64,000 nt of DNA. Origin: Dendrophyllia cribrosa (lineage: Eukaryota; Cnidaria; Anthozoa; Scleractinia; Dendrophylliidae). A program made the position numbers and the translations under genes. The first letter of the stretch is position 1. The number at the start of each line of letters is the position of its first letter. Shown one piece after another: positions 19,801 through 30,429 of the stretch. Below the pieces are notes generated by a model, which saw only the letters and a list, made by a program, of their open reading frames with translations, ran no database searches and was not told the DNA's origin. The DNA is taken from NCBI GenBank assembly GCA_024195265.1, contig JAJLRJ010000008.1, positions 40,354,873 through 40,418,872 on the forward strand, read 5' to 3'.

Positions 19801-20632
19801 GAGCTAAAATGAAGTCACCATTGGGGAGAACAAGATATGCGGCAATTCCTTGCTTGAAATGCCTTTCGATTTTGGAGAAGTGCCGCAAATTTAGCTGGCC
19901 TCGAAGCCCCGGATAAACTGCGAAGAAGCTTTCCGCGAGTTCTCTGGTTCTGCGAGTGTTGTAATCTCTACGAGCGCCCCAATGAACAGCCAAGCAACGA
20001 AAGAGACAAAGATTGTCGTTGAAATTGTCAAGGGCAATGACTTCTCTTTTGTTGCGAATCCAATCAGGAAGACGTCCGAGACCTATTTGCAAGGGTTGTC
20101 GATCCAGCACGACTTTAAGATCAAGCAGGACAGTGCGTTCGTAAACCCATTTGGTGTCAGGCCTGTTGAGTCTTGCATTTTGAAGACGAAACTCTTCCTG
20201 GGATTGCAACCACTGTCGTGTCTCGGAAAGAGTGGCTAGCCAACGACTGTTGTGGTTGTTTTGATAAAACTCTCTCAACTCCGCGGTTTCAGTGTTTCGT
20301 AACTCGAATGTGAAGCGTAAATTGATTGTGTGTCGTGTGTGAACATTTTGCTTGATTTTGTTCAAAATTCTGGCGACAAGAGAGTTTTCGAGATCGTTTA
20401 CAAAGCGGAACCGGAGTGTTCGTCTGCCGTGTTCAACCCATCGGTCAACCCGATCATAGATTTGAACAAGTTGTTCAAAATCTAGCTCCTGCGGGTTGTT
20501 TTGAGGTTCGACCTCAGCATTATTGTCGTCGGCAGGCTCGATCCGCTCGAGATTTCGGGCCTGTTCGTCCAGCCAGGCAATCAGCTCGCGTTGATCGGCA
20601 TCACGTCGTCTTCGTTGCCGTGGTTGTGCCAT
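16846..20632 (-). pseudogene. Protein-primed family B DNA polymerase of Polinton; frameshifted
   Basis: The start is at 20632 behind a start-box, and the stop is at 16846-16848. The length (about 1,260 codons) is normal. Order: an N-terminal charged domain; a C2H2-type finger (CGECGGRFTRADSLKRHSKTC) near residue 325; a segment with FQFHGCHWHGCEECY, common in Polinton polymerases; exonuclease motifs YDFEAYQDK, GFNSGHYDLKL and EYYNNLDV; polymerase motif A RFDANSFYPS, motif B LLGNAAYGKF and motif C QMDTDSMYF. The catalytic aspartates of A and C are present. Frame breaks lie near 19620, 19170-19190, 18740-18770, 18010, 17230 and 16960. Such polymerases copy linear DNA from a protein attached to each end, which suits the hairpin TIRs here. 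Confidence 0.9.
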
Positions 20633-20652
20633 CGTGGTATATACAAGGGTTT
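20633..20652 (-). promoter_or_regulatory. gene-start box of the polymerase gene
   Basis: Minus strand cttgtatataccacgATG, immediately inside the right TIR; paired with the similar box of the exonuclease gene at the other end. Confidence 0.7.
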
Positions 20653-20654
20653 TG

Positions 20655-20877
20655 GATTTCTCCAATTGGTTATGCCTCGCTTGCCGTTGCGGGCAGGCTC
20701 GGGAAAAACGCATTTGACCCCCTCTTAAGGGGTTTGAGGACGGGTATCCCGAGTAGTTATTAGAGTGGCGCGTCAAATACGGTTTTTTAAACCCCCTAAA
20801 TAAGCGGGCCGAACGCGTGAGGCCCGCTTATTTAGGGGTTTAAAAAACCGTATTTGACCGCCACTCTACTAACTACT
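20655..20877 (-). repeat. Polinton right terminal inverted repeat
   Basis: Inverted partner of 3259-3481, the same length (223 bp). It reads into the polymerase gene, whose start codon is 22 bp inside it. Bases 20878-20884 (ATATATA) repeat the 7 bases before 3259, consistent with a target duplication hidden in TA repeats. Confidence 0.95.
20752..20877. repeat. terminal hairpin palindrome of the right TIR
   Basis: Same 126-bp palindrome as at the left end, with the loop in the same orientation relative to the terminus (not inverted). One base differs in the inner arm (agtagttatt against agtagttagt). Confidence 0.93.
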
Positions 20878-21128
20878 ATATATATAGTGGCAAAACTGTT
20901 ATACTATACTAGTTTAAATAATACTAATAAGATTAATAAAAACACTAACTTACATCATAATATCCTATATACCCCATAAAAATTTAGCTTCAATCATAGA
21001 TGCGTGCTATAGAACCAGAGGATCTTTTTTTGTGCGAGAGCTCTTTTGAAAGCAGTTAAACTACTGAGTTCTCGTATTTTGTTGGGAAGCTCATTCCAGG
21101 CAATGGCACCAAGTATTATCAGACATTA
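20878..21128 (-). pseudogene. LINE fragment (reverse transcriptase C-terminus) flanking the Polinton
   Basis: On the minus strand, 21120 to about 21000 translates to LGAIAWNELPNKIRELSSL and TAFKRALAQKKI, the C-terminal end of CR1/L2-type LINE polyproteins. The A/T-rich 3' region runs on to 20878 and resumes left of the Polinton to its ATCA tail at 3130. The LINE copy is 5' truncated and was in place before the Polinton inserted. Confidence 0.65.
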
Positions 21129-21483
21129 TCAGTAAAAATGTATGGAGCGGCCATCTTGGTGTACCACTTCAGTACACCAACATGGTGGCCAAAACTTCAA
21201 AGTCATAATTACGCAAAAAATCTTATGATATCACTAAAGATTTGATTCACTATATGTTACATTAAATTGGCTTATAAGCATCTATAATGCAAAAATAATT
21301 TTCAACTGGTTCAATGAAGGATTGTAACACTGGTATCTACATACCATGTTAGAAACAGCTTTATAGGATGTAAAGTTTAGATTTTTTTATTTTTATGATG
21401 TCATGTGCAAGCCAAGAATAAGCTAGGACTAAATTTTTGTCTTCGGAAGTTTATATTTTAAAGGGATATTACTTTCTTTTCAG
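21129..21483. repeat. right part of the intron repeat split by the LINE and Polinton
   Basis: The segment with ggagcggccatcttggtgta and aacatggtggccaaaa corresponds to 22750-22830 in the complete copy. It continues the repeat whose left part is at 3020-3129. Confidence 0.6.
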
Positions 21484-24400
21484 AGAAATAGAAAAAGAAC
21501 TCTTTCCATGTTTGAGAAGATTTGAAATGGCCTTTTATGCATACAATCCAGTGAGTATGGCGTCCTAAAAAATCTGAAGGTTTATAATTCCCCATGCATA
21601 TAATATAAGAACTGCTAATAATTTTATTTGTTTCCTTAAAGTTATGGTCAGTCAGAGCATGAGAAGTATCTCGATCGCTAAACTATAAACATTAGCAAAC
21701 AACGGAGAAAATTGGCCTGCGAAAACAGCCGCCTGTCATCTCTCCCGAACGCCCCAGCGGCCGGGAGCGATGAGAGGCAGCTGAATGCACAGGCTAGGAG
21801 ATAAGGGCCTGCTTCTCAGAGTCCTGTTTACTTCAAAGGCAGTGGACCGAACGAGATACGAGGGACGACTTGAGAGTTACGAGAACGTAGCCTGAGAAGA
21901 AAAAAGAAGAGGTCATGTTGCTTTATACTCTTGCGCTCTTTGTAGCCACGCTTGTTCATCGTTCCACTCTTGCTCTTGATCCACTGTTTTTGAAAAACAA
22001 TTTGGACTGTAGTCGCACCCCAGTTTTTTCGCATTTGCTTTGCATTGCTTCCCATTACGAACTCCTCTTTGCTTTCCATTGCAGCTCGCTGGAGGACTGT
22101 TAACGGGAAAACATCGCTATGAAGATAAAGATAGCGGCAAGATTCAGCATGGTCGTTATGCCGGAACTGGTCCATGGGCTGATGTGTAAGTGCTTTGAAT
22201 TTCTTTAGGTCAAATCGATTGTATGTCTTTTTTCACCTTAGTTACGTTATGAAACTGAACCAACCTTTACAAATCCCACAGCACCAAACACATATACCTT
22301 TTGCGTACCTTTTTTGTATTCCACAGGTACGTAAAGCGGTTTTGGAAGAAGCCATTGTTTGATTCACTTGACAGACTCAGAGAAACGTTGGATCGTGTTT
22401 ATGGTGACGGAAAAGTGAGTTTAATTGACGCGTCTCTTCGGTGGATGTACCATCACTCCAAAATGGACGGTGCGCATGGAGGTACGTGAAACGTCTGTCA
22501 ACTTGTTCTTTGGTTTCCTTTCTCTTTGTTTGTTCAAAAAGATACAAACCTTATAGACTCTCTGTCCTCTCAAGGATACATATAGAGTGTTTTCACTGAC
22601 GTCATATCAAAATTCAGAAGCAGTTTTCGATTCTAAAATGTTTATGGAATCGTAGAGAGCTTAAAACTACACATCTGGGCCAAATTTTGAAGCGCAAGAG
22701 CGTTTCATTCAAGAGTTATAGGCGAATGAGTATAGACATTTTTAGTAAGAAATGTATGGAGCGGCCATCTTGGTGTCCCACTTAGGGACACCAACATGGC
22801 GGCCAAAAATTTAAAGACTTTAAAGTCTTAATATAACACCAAAAATCTCATCACAAAATATTGTATTCACTATAAGAGGCATGAAATCGGCTTATAAGCA
22901 TCTATAATTCGTTAATAACTTTCAACTGGTTCAATTTTGTTTATTTTCACGGCTTATCTGAAATAGCGTGACGAATTGCGTGACACATTTACAACCTTTC
23001 TAAATCGAAAACGAAACATCGTTAAAACCTGAAACTTTTTGTGAAAGATTATAACATTGGTTTCCACATACCATGTTAGAAACAGCTTTGTAGGATGTAT
23101 ACTATAGATTTTTTAATTTTTATGACGTCATGTGAAAACACTCTATAGTTGGGTGAGCGAAACACGGAAGAACGCACAAAAATCGCCAGCAGCGAGGGTT
23201 TCTCTTTCCCATGTTTACAAAAGCCCATCTCAAACGGCTATGTAACCAGTATCAGATTGTGGTTAACAAGTACTTTGTTACCGGGGATATTAAAGGCCCA
23301 CCTTCACCCAAAATGCTCTGCGCGCCGTGATCACTTTCTGTGCCGAATTTCGTGTAACACGAAATTCACGCTTGAATGCGTGCAACCAATCAGATCACGC
23401 GTATGAACAATGGAGCATTTCAAAACAAAAACAAACGACCGCAACGTCTTTTGGGTGAAGGTGGGCCTTTAACCCACAATATTTATTCTTTTGTTCCATG
23501 CTCCGACTGACTTAATCAAATACTGAAATAGAAAGATGAAAATTTAATTTAACTACAGTCAAACCTCCGTGTGTAACCACCACCTCTCCAAAGCGACCGC
23601 TTTAACAAAATTATATTTTTTTTCCGGTCAAATCACTAGTTATATATCAAACATGAGACACAGTGTTTCATCAGATTTCCAAACACCGCGAAGTGGGTTG
23701 AAAAACGAGGCGAAGCTGAGTTTTTTTTAACCCACTTCTAGGTGTTTGGAAATCCGATGAAATACTGTGTCGAATGTTTGATATTACTTTTCAAACAAAA
23801 TGATTTTAGAAGGAGAAATTAAGGATGCAACCCTGGTGATTTGAATTTTCCTATTGTTTTTAACCTCTGGTAAACAACCACTCGCCCATATTTCGATGTC
23901 ACTACAGACGCAAATTGAATCATGTGTTACAGTACAATTCCAATAAAACGTTAAAATATTTTGCGCTGATAGGTATTACTACAGGTTTGTATGATTCAAA
24001 GTTAAAGGGACACTGTCACCTATTTTTAGTATCACTTTGAAAAGCCAAAAAACATATTTGTTTCAATGGAAACCTTAAACCAGTTTTGTTAACAAATACT
24101 CTATCAGTGCACAGAAACTAGTAATCGTTTATCGTTAATCGTTAGTCGTTATCTTTGGCTGCGGATGGCCAGGATGGAAATGGATTGCAACTTGAAAAAT
24201 TGGCCAATTTTTTCAAGTTCCTCCCAAGAGTCGTGGAAAAATCACAGAAAAACTTATTATGGTTTGTTCTTCCTTGAAGAAATCACTTGATATTATCTTC
24301 TTGGTGTTCTAAAAGCAATTTTATGTTTGAGCAAAGGTACTTTGTCATATATTTAGTGTATTTTGACCAAAACACAGCAAAATCTGTGTGACAATGCCCC

Positions 24401-25188
24401 TTTAAAACCCCCTGCCTTGTCTGACCTCTTGTAAGCGACCACCTTGGCTTTGTATTTTGGGTTGTCGCTTGTGGGAGGTACGACTGAAGAGAAACAAATG
24501 CAGTGGAGAACCTTCTGTGGTGTTTTCAGACGCCGTTATTATTGGAGCCTCATCTGTCAAACACTTGGAAGAGAACCTCAAGAGTACAAAGAATGGTCCC
24601 TTGCATGAAGGTGGGTTTAACACATTGATCGATCAGTTAAAAACTTCGGTTGTTCACTCGCTAGTTCTCTGAGAACTGTGCATTTTTACTCGTCAGTTTT
24701 TTTCTCGCTTCAAGGTTCGAAGGTTAAAGGTTGGAAGCGGAGGGGGGGGGGGGGGGGTTGTAAGCTCATTAAGCGAAAGTGTTCAATTTCCTGCCGGCAG
24801 CTGGTAGGCAGACTAATAGGATCGACTCCGGCCTGGACCAGCTTCGGAGTTAAACCGAGTGAGTAGGAAGGTAACTAACTACTCTTGCAAATGGCTAGAC
24901 ATTCGCGTGGGGACGAAAAAGAACCATTAAGGACGAAACAAATCCTGTCTGTGACTACCCTCAGAAACATTTATTCGTTTATGGGTTGTGTGCGAGACAA
25001 GATCAGCACCGGACTGATATCACCTGTTTGGGGCGCTTCTACCAGCTGATGGTATTCCAGCGTTTGGCAGATCCAGGAAGACCCCCCCCCCCCCCCCCTT
25101 ATCTCGTAAGGCTTGAATGGCCGAACATTGTTTCAGTCTCGCAACATATGCATTCCGAGTCCCCTCCCTCCTCCCTAATTCATCCACC

Positions 25189-25223
<35 letters not shown>

Positions 25224-25512
25224 TTACGATGGAGTCTGGATGCGCTACTGTCCTATTCCTTTATGCACGCACTGTATGAAAAAATATAACATAGCACTAT
25301 GGCGAAAAAATTCACTCCACCTTCATGGTTTGCATAACCTCATCTAAAAACATAGCCACTTAGAACGTGCGTACTATACAAAATATCACATATCTTGCGT
25401 TTGGTATTTTAAAGAAATCATTTTTTATGTTTCTTTTTCTGCAGATGTTGTCAAAGTATTCGAAGAGGCCTGGGGCGAAATTGAAGGCATCTGTCCCTTG
25501 TATTTCCGCTGA
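21484..25512 (+). CDS. Aldo-keto reductase, AKR7 type, visible exons 7-11 and stop
   Basis: Continuation of the gene at 548-2872: exons 21484-21550, 22085-22185, 22327-22481, 24530-24610 and 25445-25512, all with GT-AG borders and matching phases. The eleven visible exons total 909 bases, that is 302 residues plus the stop. Family landmarks include LAGGLLTGKH, the segment with DASLRWMYHHS, and the cofactor-binding segment VIIGASSVKHLEENL. The protein ends EEAWGEI...PLYFR, the usual C-terminus of AKR7 proteins, with TGA at 25510-25512. Intron 6 (2873-21483, 18.6 kb) contains an entire Polinton, yet the frame on both sides is intact. A decayed duplicate of the last exon lies at 28508-28577. Confidence 0.88.
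22482..24529. repeat. AKR7 intron 9: repeat copy, TTAA MITE and foldback element
   Basis: About 22600-23140 is the complete copy of the repeat found around the Polinton. 23294-23468 is a MITE (AGGCCCACCTTCACCC termini, TTAA on both sides). 23643-23786 is an imperfect inverted repeat of about 60-bp arms. 23557-24487 begins TACAGTCAAACCTCC and ends with GGGAGGTACGACTGAA, the inverted ends of a non-autonomous mariner-like family. No coding signal. Confidence 0.6.
23294..23468. mobile_element. piggyBac-like MITE (TTAA target)
   Basis: Inverted termini AGGCCCACCTTCACCC...GGGTGAAGGTGGGCCT, 175 bp, with TTAA at 23290-23293 and 23469-23472. Confidence 0.8.
24611..25444. other. AKR7 intron 10 with poly-G and poly-C runs
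   Basis: No gene. Long homopolymers at 24743-24758 (G), 25082-25098 (C) and 25188-25222 (C) open fortuitous frames that encode polyproline. Confidence 0.6.
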
Positions 25513-27527
25513 ATCGAGCATTGAAGCTCAACGTTGGTTAATATTTGTTTCTCGCGAAGCCAGAAAAAAAGAAACAAAATCCATCAGAAATATAAGAATT
25601 AAAGTTGATCAACGTTTTGATGTATCCGGCGACATCATTTTTAACCAAAGGCATTTTTGTTAATGAGCTAGCGCTCGCGTGTTTGATTAATAAGTCAACT
25701 AGTAGTAATCATACCTCGTAGTACGTAGTACCTCAGTTTCAGCCATTGTTGAAAGGGGCTATGTCACGAGATATGTCACGCAGGCAAAAACGTCGGGCCG
25801 ACGTCAAACAAATTCACGCTATCGCCGTGGAATCGGGCAAAATCCTTCAATTCTGCCGTGCTGTGTACCCCGAAAGGTCTCAGATTTTTCCGACATAAAT
25901 AGTATATTTGTCTTGATTTAATTTCGGTTTATATTTCTCCGATTCTGAAATGATACGCCTCAGTACTTGGTGTAATATCCACAAGGATTTTACCAACTAA
26001 ATAAATGTAGATATCTCAATGTCTGGAAGTTGCATTCAGCATATGTTTAATCAAGATGGCGCAGATTTGGTACCGACACTTTTCTCGATTCGTTCCGCCT
26101 AGACGACGCGCTAAGCATGCTGGATACTATTGTGACGTTTCAAGATGGCGCAGATTTGGTTCCGACACTTTTCTCGATTCGTTCCGCCTAGCCGACAAGA
26201 TTAGGAAGCGTCTCCTTCGTCGACGCCATTAATTGGCGTTAAGTGTCGGTTTTCGGGCTTTCCTTTTTCATTTTTAACCAAAGCAAACTTACGATTTTAC
26301 ATAGTATAAACTAGTAGTAATCATAGATTATAGTGCGTCTCCTTATCCCGTGGCACTTCGTCTTGACCTAGTACCTCAGTTTCATGAATTAATCCAGCCA
26401 CTGTTTAAAAGGGCTATGTCGCGGGATATGTCACGCAGGCAAAAATGCCGGGTCGACATCAAACAAATTCACGCTATCGCCGTGGGATCGGGAAAAATCC
26501 TGCCGTGCTGTGTACTCCGAAAGGTCTCACTACAGATTTTTCCGACATATAAATAGTATATTTCTCTTGATTTCATTTCGGTTTAATATTTCTCCGATTC
26601 TGAAATCATACTCCTCAGTACATGAACTAATACCGGAACCGGAAATGAGAAATTTCTGAGAAAGTCTGAAAAAGTGCTCCCTTGATAAACTTCTTGGAGA
26701 CCGCGTTAATGGAACATGAAATCGACGATTAAGTCACGCAACATTCAACGTGAATTTCGCAGGATTTTTCGGATAAAGTTACAACTACCAGTTGCAAGTA
26801 GGACACAAGACTGTTGAATATAATTCCTTTATTAGCTAGACAAATTTTAGTCACAAAACTGCGAAATCTTTAGTCGCAAATGCGCCCGATACAGGCGCAA
26901 TTTCGAGCACTGTAAAGTTAATCTGCGTTCGCCTGGCGCGGCCGGTCAGTGAATTATTGCTACAAGACATACAGCGAATTGCACCGTACCGTAGAACATC
27001 GCGAAGAACGACTTCGGTATTTAGGTGAAAGCTTCCCAAATCAGGCAGAGAACCACAGCAAAATCAAGATAGAACATTCAAAAGTAGGCATTGAAATATT
27101 GAGCCGTACGATTCCAAAATCGGGAAAATATCCGAAACTAAATCAAGACAAATAGATTATTCACATGTGACATTTCGGAATATGATGCCTGATTTCCACG
27201 CGCTGGGAATGCTGGATACTATTGTGACATTTCAAGATGGCGCAGATTTGGTACCGACACTTTTCTCGATTTGTTCCGCCTAGACGACGCGCTAAGCATG
27301 CTGGATACTATTGTGACGTTTCAAGATGGCGCAGATTTGGTACCGACACTTTTCTCGATTCGTTCCGCCTAGCCGACAAGATTAGGAAGCGTCTCCTTCG
27401 TCGACGCAATTACAAGACCTAATGGTCAGGAGGCTTTACGTTATGATGGTATAATCATACCGAGCGGCTTTAAGTAATGAAGGTTTTTCTTGGTGGTCAC
27501 GTTTTGTGATAAATTATCACCCTAAAG
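25513..27527. repeat. AKR7 3' region with interleaved tandem duplications
   Basis: One unit (about 25750-25960, words gatatgtcacgcaggcaaaaa and caaattcacgctatcgccgtgg) recurs at 26400-26610. Another (caagatggcgcagatttgg to cgacaagattaggaagcg) occurs at about 26053, 26141, 27232 and 27323. The small reading frames inside the units are byproducts of the repeats. Confidence 0.75.
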
Positions 27528-27935
27528 GCCCTGTCACACTATTGCGTATTAAAGAAACGTATGAGTTGCGTATGAAAATTCATAAAATAATTTTCATACG
27601 CACAAAATTCCCTTGAAAATACAGCGTATGACCAGCGTACCTGACTTACGAGTAACGCACCTCTGGCGTAACTCTCGCGTATCATTCAGCGTATGCCTAG
27701 CGTATGTTTAGCGTATAAACCATACGTCCGAATACGCACAAAATTTTTAAGCATGCTTAAGAAACATTTTCTGCCTCGCCGTATGCCAGCGTATGCCACC
27801 GTATACGACCCTGCTTGAAACGTATACAACCTATGCCGAACGTACCCCTAGCGTATGTCAGCGTATACCAGCGTACGAGTGATATTTTTCATACGCTGGC
27901 ATACGCTAGTACGATACGCAATAGTGTGACAGGGC
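27528..27935. mobile_element. foldback element with many internal GCGTATG words
   Basis: Inverted ends GCCCTGTCACACTATTGCGTAT, 408 bp. The interior carries roughly twenty copies of gcgtatg, gcgtac or their complements on both strands, which can fold on themselves. No target duplication is evident. Confidence 0.75.
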
Positions 27936-28500
27936 GATAATGTATGTACCAAAACTGTTGACAAGTGAATCTTAGGAGTAGAAAACAGGCGGGGAGGGGG
28001 GGATACTCTCATATATAAACTATATAGGTATGTGCCGCTGTGAAGGGTATGGTTTTCAAGCAGTTTAGTCTGGGATAGGGTATAGAAATCAGAGAGGTTT
28101 TGTCTAGAATAGGGTATCATTGACCGGGAAACTGATCAGTGGTATGAAGAATTAAGTCTAGAATAGGAATTGAAACTCGGAAGAGAATGAGCCTTCCCTA
28201 AACTGAAATAAAATCATCGCGGCGACAAATAATTAACGTATATTGGACTGTAATAGTGATACAGTTCTAAAAATAGCAAGTCTGAGATTGAGTAGGGATT
28301 TTCGGTGTCTAGTCTAGTATAGGGTTGCAAAATCTGCTGAACATGGTCTGGTATAGGGTAAGGGTATCAGAGTCCCAGCGGCACACCCCCACCCAGAAAT
28401 ATCAAATATCACCCCCTCAAACAGGGTCCTTAATTACATGAATGTATTTCTACGGTTGTTTGGAGTTCTTTGAACAGGGATTTTCTATTTTTATTAGACT
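27936..28500. other. gene-free repeat with gggtat words
   Basis: Diffuse repeats such as tctagaatagggtat and ggtatagggtaagggtat, with a G-rich tract at about 27990-28002. Related in style to the elements at 30640 and 37990. No coding signal. Confidence 0.45.
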
Positions 28501-28507
28501 AACTCAT

Positions 28508-28577
28508 GGAAATTGTTATCAAAGTGTTTAAAGAGGCTTGGGGCGAAATTTAAGCCGGTTGTCCTTTGTATTTCCGC
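28508..28577 (+). pseudogene. decayed copy of the last AKR7 exon
   Basis: Aligned to 25445-25512, it shares AAAGAGGC(T/C)TGGGGCGAAATT and CCTTTGTATTTCCGC. It has an in-frame TAA in the middle and has lost the original stop (CGA for TGA). Resemblance continues weakly into the 3' UTR. Confidence 0.75.
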
Positions 28578-28580
28578 CGA

Positions 28581-28758
28581 ACAGGCCATCGAAGGCTCAT
28601 TAAGCATATCAGACAACGTTCCTTGATATTTGTCTTTGTCGAAAAAAACACCAGCAGAGAGATATATATATATATATATATCTGCTGGTGTTTTTTTCGA
28701 CAAAGACAAATATCAAGGAACGTTGTCTGATATGCTTAATGAGCCTTCGATGGCCTGT
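28581..28758. repeat. 178-bp near-perfect palindrome with (AT)n centre
   Basis: Arms of about 78 bp start with acaggccatcgaaggctcat and meet at an AT run (28657-28682). The left arm follows directly on the AKR7 exon copy and includes its 3' UTR-like sequence. Confidence 0.93.
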
Positions 28759-28769
28759 TGGCCTGTATA

Positions 28770-29464
28770 TATATATATACAAAGCCCAGATTAGCAAACC
28801 ATCAAATCAATCAGAAGAAATTGATAACAACTTTAATTGCCGAAACAAGAATTCTTGCCCACTTGAAGGAAATTGTAATGACCGGAACATTGTCTATCAA
28901 GCAGAGGTCGCGACTCCACAGACAAAACAAACATACATCGGACTGTGTGACACGACATTTAAGGAACGCTACAATAACCACACATGTTCTTTCAGGAACG
29001 AACGGTACAAAAATGTAACCGAGCTTAGCAAGTACATATGGAGTCTAAAGGAACGGAAAATCAATTATCAAATTAAGTGGAGAAAAGTAAAGCATGCTAG
29101 GTCGTATTCAAATGTCAACAAAAAATGTAATCTTTGCCTTTGGGAGAAATATTTTATAATTTGTAAGCCGGAAATGTCGACACTTAATCATAGAAACGAA
29201 CTGACATCGATCTGTAGACATTCTAAGAAATTCCTGTTAAATACCGCGTTTACCTAATATAGATTTACCTGATCGTTTAGCGCTTTTGCCGTCCAATTAC
29301 ATCTCGGCATGTCACGCTAGTAAGCATTGCCCTCATTTTCAAATTTGTATATCTTTACATGTAACCGTTATTGTTGTCAGTTGCCTGATGATTGCTTCAT
29401 TAGAAGCATGAAACTCCGAGTAGCGATTAAATGTTTTTGAACTAGTCCGACTCCAGCAATTCAT

Positions 29465-29465
<1 letters not shown>
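28770..29465 (+). pseudogene. Penelope-like element 3' fragment: GIY-YIG endonuclease
   Basis: The open frame to 29257 carries the Penelope-type GIY-YIG domain: [49 protein letters not shown], and a Cys pair in [10 protein letters not shown]. The family uses this nuclease to nick target DNA. The reverse transcriptase part is missing here, so the copy is 5' truncated. The 3' region carries a hammerhead motif and ends near a TA microsatellite at 29466-29499. Confidence 0.8.
29379..29428 (+). ncRNA. hammerhead ribozyme motif of the Penelope-like element
   Basis: Core CTGATGA (29385-29391), stem II TGCTTC/GAAGCA with an ATTA loop, GAAA (29410-29413), a short stem III ACTC/GAGT, and cleavage triplet GTA ending at 29422. 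Stem I pairs AGTTGC with GCGATT (with G-U pairs). A U-U mismatch closes stem II where a G-C is usual. Hammerheads are established features of Penelope-like elements. Confidence 0.65.
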
Positions 29466-29500
<35 letters not shown>

Positions 29501-29963
29501 GAATTATATAGTTCTTACTAAGATCTTTAAGCCTGTATAGTAATACAGCATTCCGTTTTGTCGATCAAATTAAAACGATTTCTTGTTAAAAAGGATAAAA
29601 TTATTGGGTTTCTATTAATACAAAATAATATGTTTTGGGTTTTCAAAGTGATACTAAAAATAGGTGACATTACCCCATGGGGGGCCCCATGGGTCTTTAT
29701 CACGCCCCGCCATTTTGTATAAAAACAAAAGATTTGCCCCCCAAGCCTCGCAGTGAAAAAGTTAAGAACGAGGTTAAGCAGGGGAAAACAAAGCATTTTA
29801 TTCTCTTGGGAATCAACATGGTCGTCGCGTGATAAAGGCCCATTGTTGTCAGTTTTCTGGCTAGCCGAAGGTCCCTGGACACACAATAAGGGAGCTTAAT
29901 CAACCATGACGGAGATACCAAGGAAAACGTCACTAGAAAAAAAGAATTCGCGCTCTTTTACAC
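29466..29963. other. gene-free spacer with TA microsatellite
   Basis: (TA)n at 29466-29499. About 29640-29670 is a reversed copy of a segment also seen near 24010-24040 (caaagtgatactaaaaataggtgaca). The minus-strand reading frames are short and unlike known proteins. Confidence 0.45.
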
Positions 29964-29965
29964 TA

Positions 29966-30429
29966 CAGTCAACTCTCTCGTAAGCGACCACTCTCTTAAG
30001 CGACCACTGCTCGTAAGCGACCACTTTGAAGAGGAAGAGGAAGAGACTTGTATAGCGCACATATCACATGTTTCATGGCGCTTTACATACACTTATGGGA
30101 ATGAGATCGGACGTCAGCTTATGTAAATAACCGTTTTGTTTCTCACGTCAAACACTGTTTCAAATTGATTATTCTCTTAAGCGACCACCTCCGAGCTTAA
30201 GCGACCACTTTGTAAATAACCGTTTTGTTTCTCACGTCAAATACTGTTTCAAATTGATTATTCTCTTAAGAGACCACCTCCGAGCTTAAGCGACCACTTT
30301 GTAAATAACCGTTTTGTTTCTCACGTCAAATACTGTTTCAAATTGATTATTCTCTTAAGAGACCACCTCCGAGCTTAAGCGACCACTTTTTCCTGCACCA
30401 AGGGTGGTCGCTTAAGAGAGAGTTGACTG
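29966..30429. mobile_element. mariner-like non-autonomous element with three 89-bp internal repeats
   Basis: Termini CAGTCAACTCTC...GAGAGTTGACTG flanked by TA at both ends. Inside are three tandem 89-bp units starting at 30122, 30211 and 30300, each with taagcgaccac words. Confidence 0.82.

Larger units (their letters stand above)
3259..20877. mobile_element. Polinton/Maverick (adintovirus-like) element, 17.6 kb, degenerate
   Basis: The element is bounded by 223-bp inverted repeats beginning AGTAGTTAG and ending CTAACTACT, so it has the AG...CT termini usual for Polintons. It encodes a protein-primed family B polymerase, a retroviral-type integrase, a packaging ATPase and a double-jelly-roll major capsid protein, which together define the group. 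Further genes are a YqaJ exonuclease, a VLTF3-like zinc-ribbon protein, two coiled-coil and hydrophobic proteins, a large conserved protein, and a run of small membrane proteins. Genes are packed with gaps of 10-80 bp, and convergent neighbours overlap by a few bases (9656-9664 and 16846-16870). Most genes carry frameshifts and at least two carry in-frame stops. One gene is split by a 264-bp MITE. Flanking TA-rich sequence makes the 6-bp target duplication ambiguous: ATATATA lies next to both ends. Confidence 0.96.

Noticed and set aside
22600..23140. possible conserved exon around ggagcggccatcttggtg
   Set aside because: The same sequence recurs on both sides of the Polinton and weakly near 55430, so it is a dispersed repeat, not a coding exon.
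25188..25222. polyproline-encoding frames around the poly-C tract
   Set aside because: Homopolymer artefact with no start or splice context.
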